DNA from: Rhodeus uyekii
Taxonomy: Eukaryota > Chordata > Actinopteri > Cypriniformes > Acheilognathidae
Reading direction: 5' to 3'
DNA: 64,000 nt
Assembly (NCBI GenBank): GCA_037043235.1
Contig: JAWRVZ010000029.1
Location: 4,792,001 to 4,856,000 of the forward strand
This document shows positions 63,634-64,000 of this stretch, piece by piece (the first letter of the stretch is position 1; each line of letters opens with the position of its first letter). The notes beneath the pieces were generated by a model. It had not been told where the DNA came from, made no database searches, and worked only from the letters and a program-made list of their open reading frames with translations. The translations under genes were made by a program, and so were the position numbers.

Positions 63634-63823
63634 AATACACACACACACACACACCCATATACATATATATATATATAAATATGCATATGTGTGTGTGTGT
63701 GTGTGTATGCACACACACACACACACACTCACATTCACATACAAATACACAACAAAGGCATAATTTGTATATATGCATGTATGTGTATATACGCACGCGC
63801 GCACACACACACACACACAAATA
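63634..63823. repeat. Clustered CA, TA and TG repeats
   Basis: Alternating CA, TA and TG runs with short unique spacers, including a self-complementary (TG)n-ATG-(CA)n stretch at about 63688-63728. Confidence 0.85.
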
Positions 63824-64000
63824 AGTATATGTGAGAATACGAATACTCTGATACATAACTAGGCCCATTAGCAAGACTAACATGTTAGGACTATTTTGAA
63901 TATCGTTATAGGGTTACGGTGTTTTAGCTGTTGAGCATGACTCAGTCTCCTACTTGTCCACACTCTAGCTATGTGTGATATTTTGTTCTCCAATTTCTTC

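Noticed and set aside
61613..64000. Search for miR-196 and hoxb10a exon upstream of hoxb9a
   Set aside because: Neither the miR-196 sequence nor a Hox10-type exon is present; they would lie beyond the window.

Overview
The window is a 64 kb piece of a vertebrate HoxB cluster, almost certainly the HoxBa (hoxb-a) cluster of a teleost fish. Six two-exon Hox genes lie in the same orientation on the minus strand. From left (anterior-expressed side) to right (posterior-expressed side) they are hoxb4a, hoxb5a, hoxb6a, hoxb7a, hoxb8a and hoxb9a. All six open reading frames are intact after splicing (246, 275, 228, 226, 246 and 249 aa). Each has its paralogue-group signature: a hexapeptide (YPWM or FPWM) in exon 1 for groups 4-8, the ANW motif for group 9, and a homeodomain wholly inside exon 2. 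All six introns are phase 1 and sit between hexapeptide and homeodomain, the classical Hox layout.

The teleost assignment rests on the proteins, which match the lengths I recall for the zebrafish a-copies, and on a miR-10 copy of the fish miR-10c type upstream of hoxb4a. A retained, intact hoxb7a argues against pufferfish-like lineages that lost it and suggests an ostariophysan or other early-branching teleost. The species cannot be fixed from the sequence alone.

Layout: 1-17.3 kb is the hoxb3a-hoxb4a interval. No hoxb3a coding exon is present, but a well-formed 67-nt minus-strand non-coding exon at 708-774 is probably part of its 5' UTR. Then come hoxb4a (17.3-19.0), miR-10c (20.1), a regulatory interval with a consensus DR5 retinoic-acid element (23.0), hoxb5a (30.6-32.1), hoxb6a (34.6-36.3), an 8 kb interval with candidate non-coding exons on both strands (37.8 and 41.5), hoxb7a (44.4-48.0), hoxb8a (50.0-51.4) with a near-perfect miR-196 target site in its 3' UTR (49.4), hoxb9a (58.4-61.6), and 2.4 kb of hoxb9a upstream DNA. 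hoxb10a/hoxb13a and miR-196 would be expected further right.

The genes work as a collinear set of homeodomain transcription factors that pattern the hindbrain, spinal cord and trunk. Retinoic-acid elements and shared enhancers act on neighbouring genes, and miR-10 and miR-196 act post-transcriptionally. Non-coding DNA is AT-rich and full of long microsatellites, three long hairpins and one tRNA-derived SINE head. This is a fairly high repeat load for a Hox cluster, where transposons are normally scarce. I found no unknown protein system. The points most worth checking are the non-coding exons, the hairpins, the RARE and a small plus-strand ORF.
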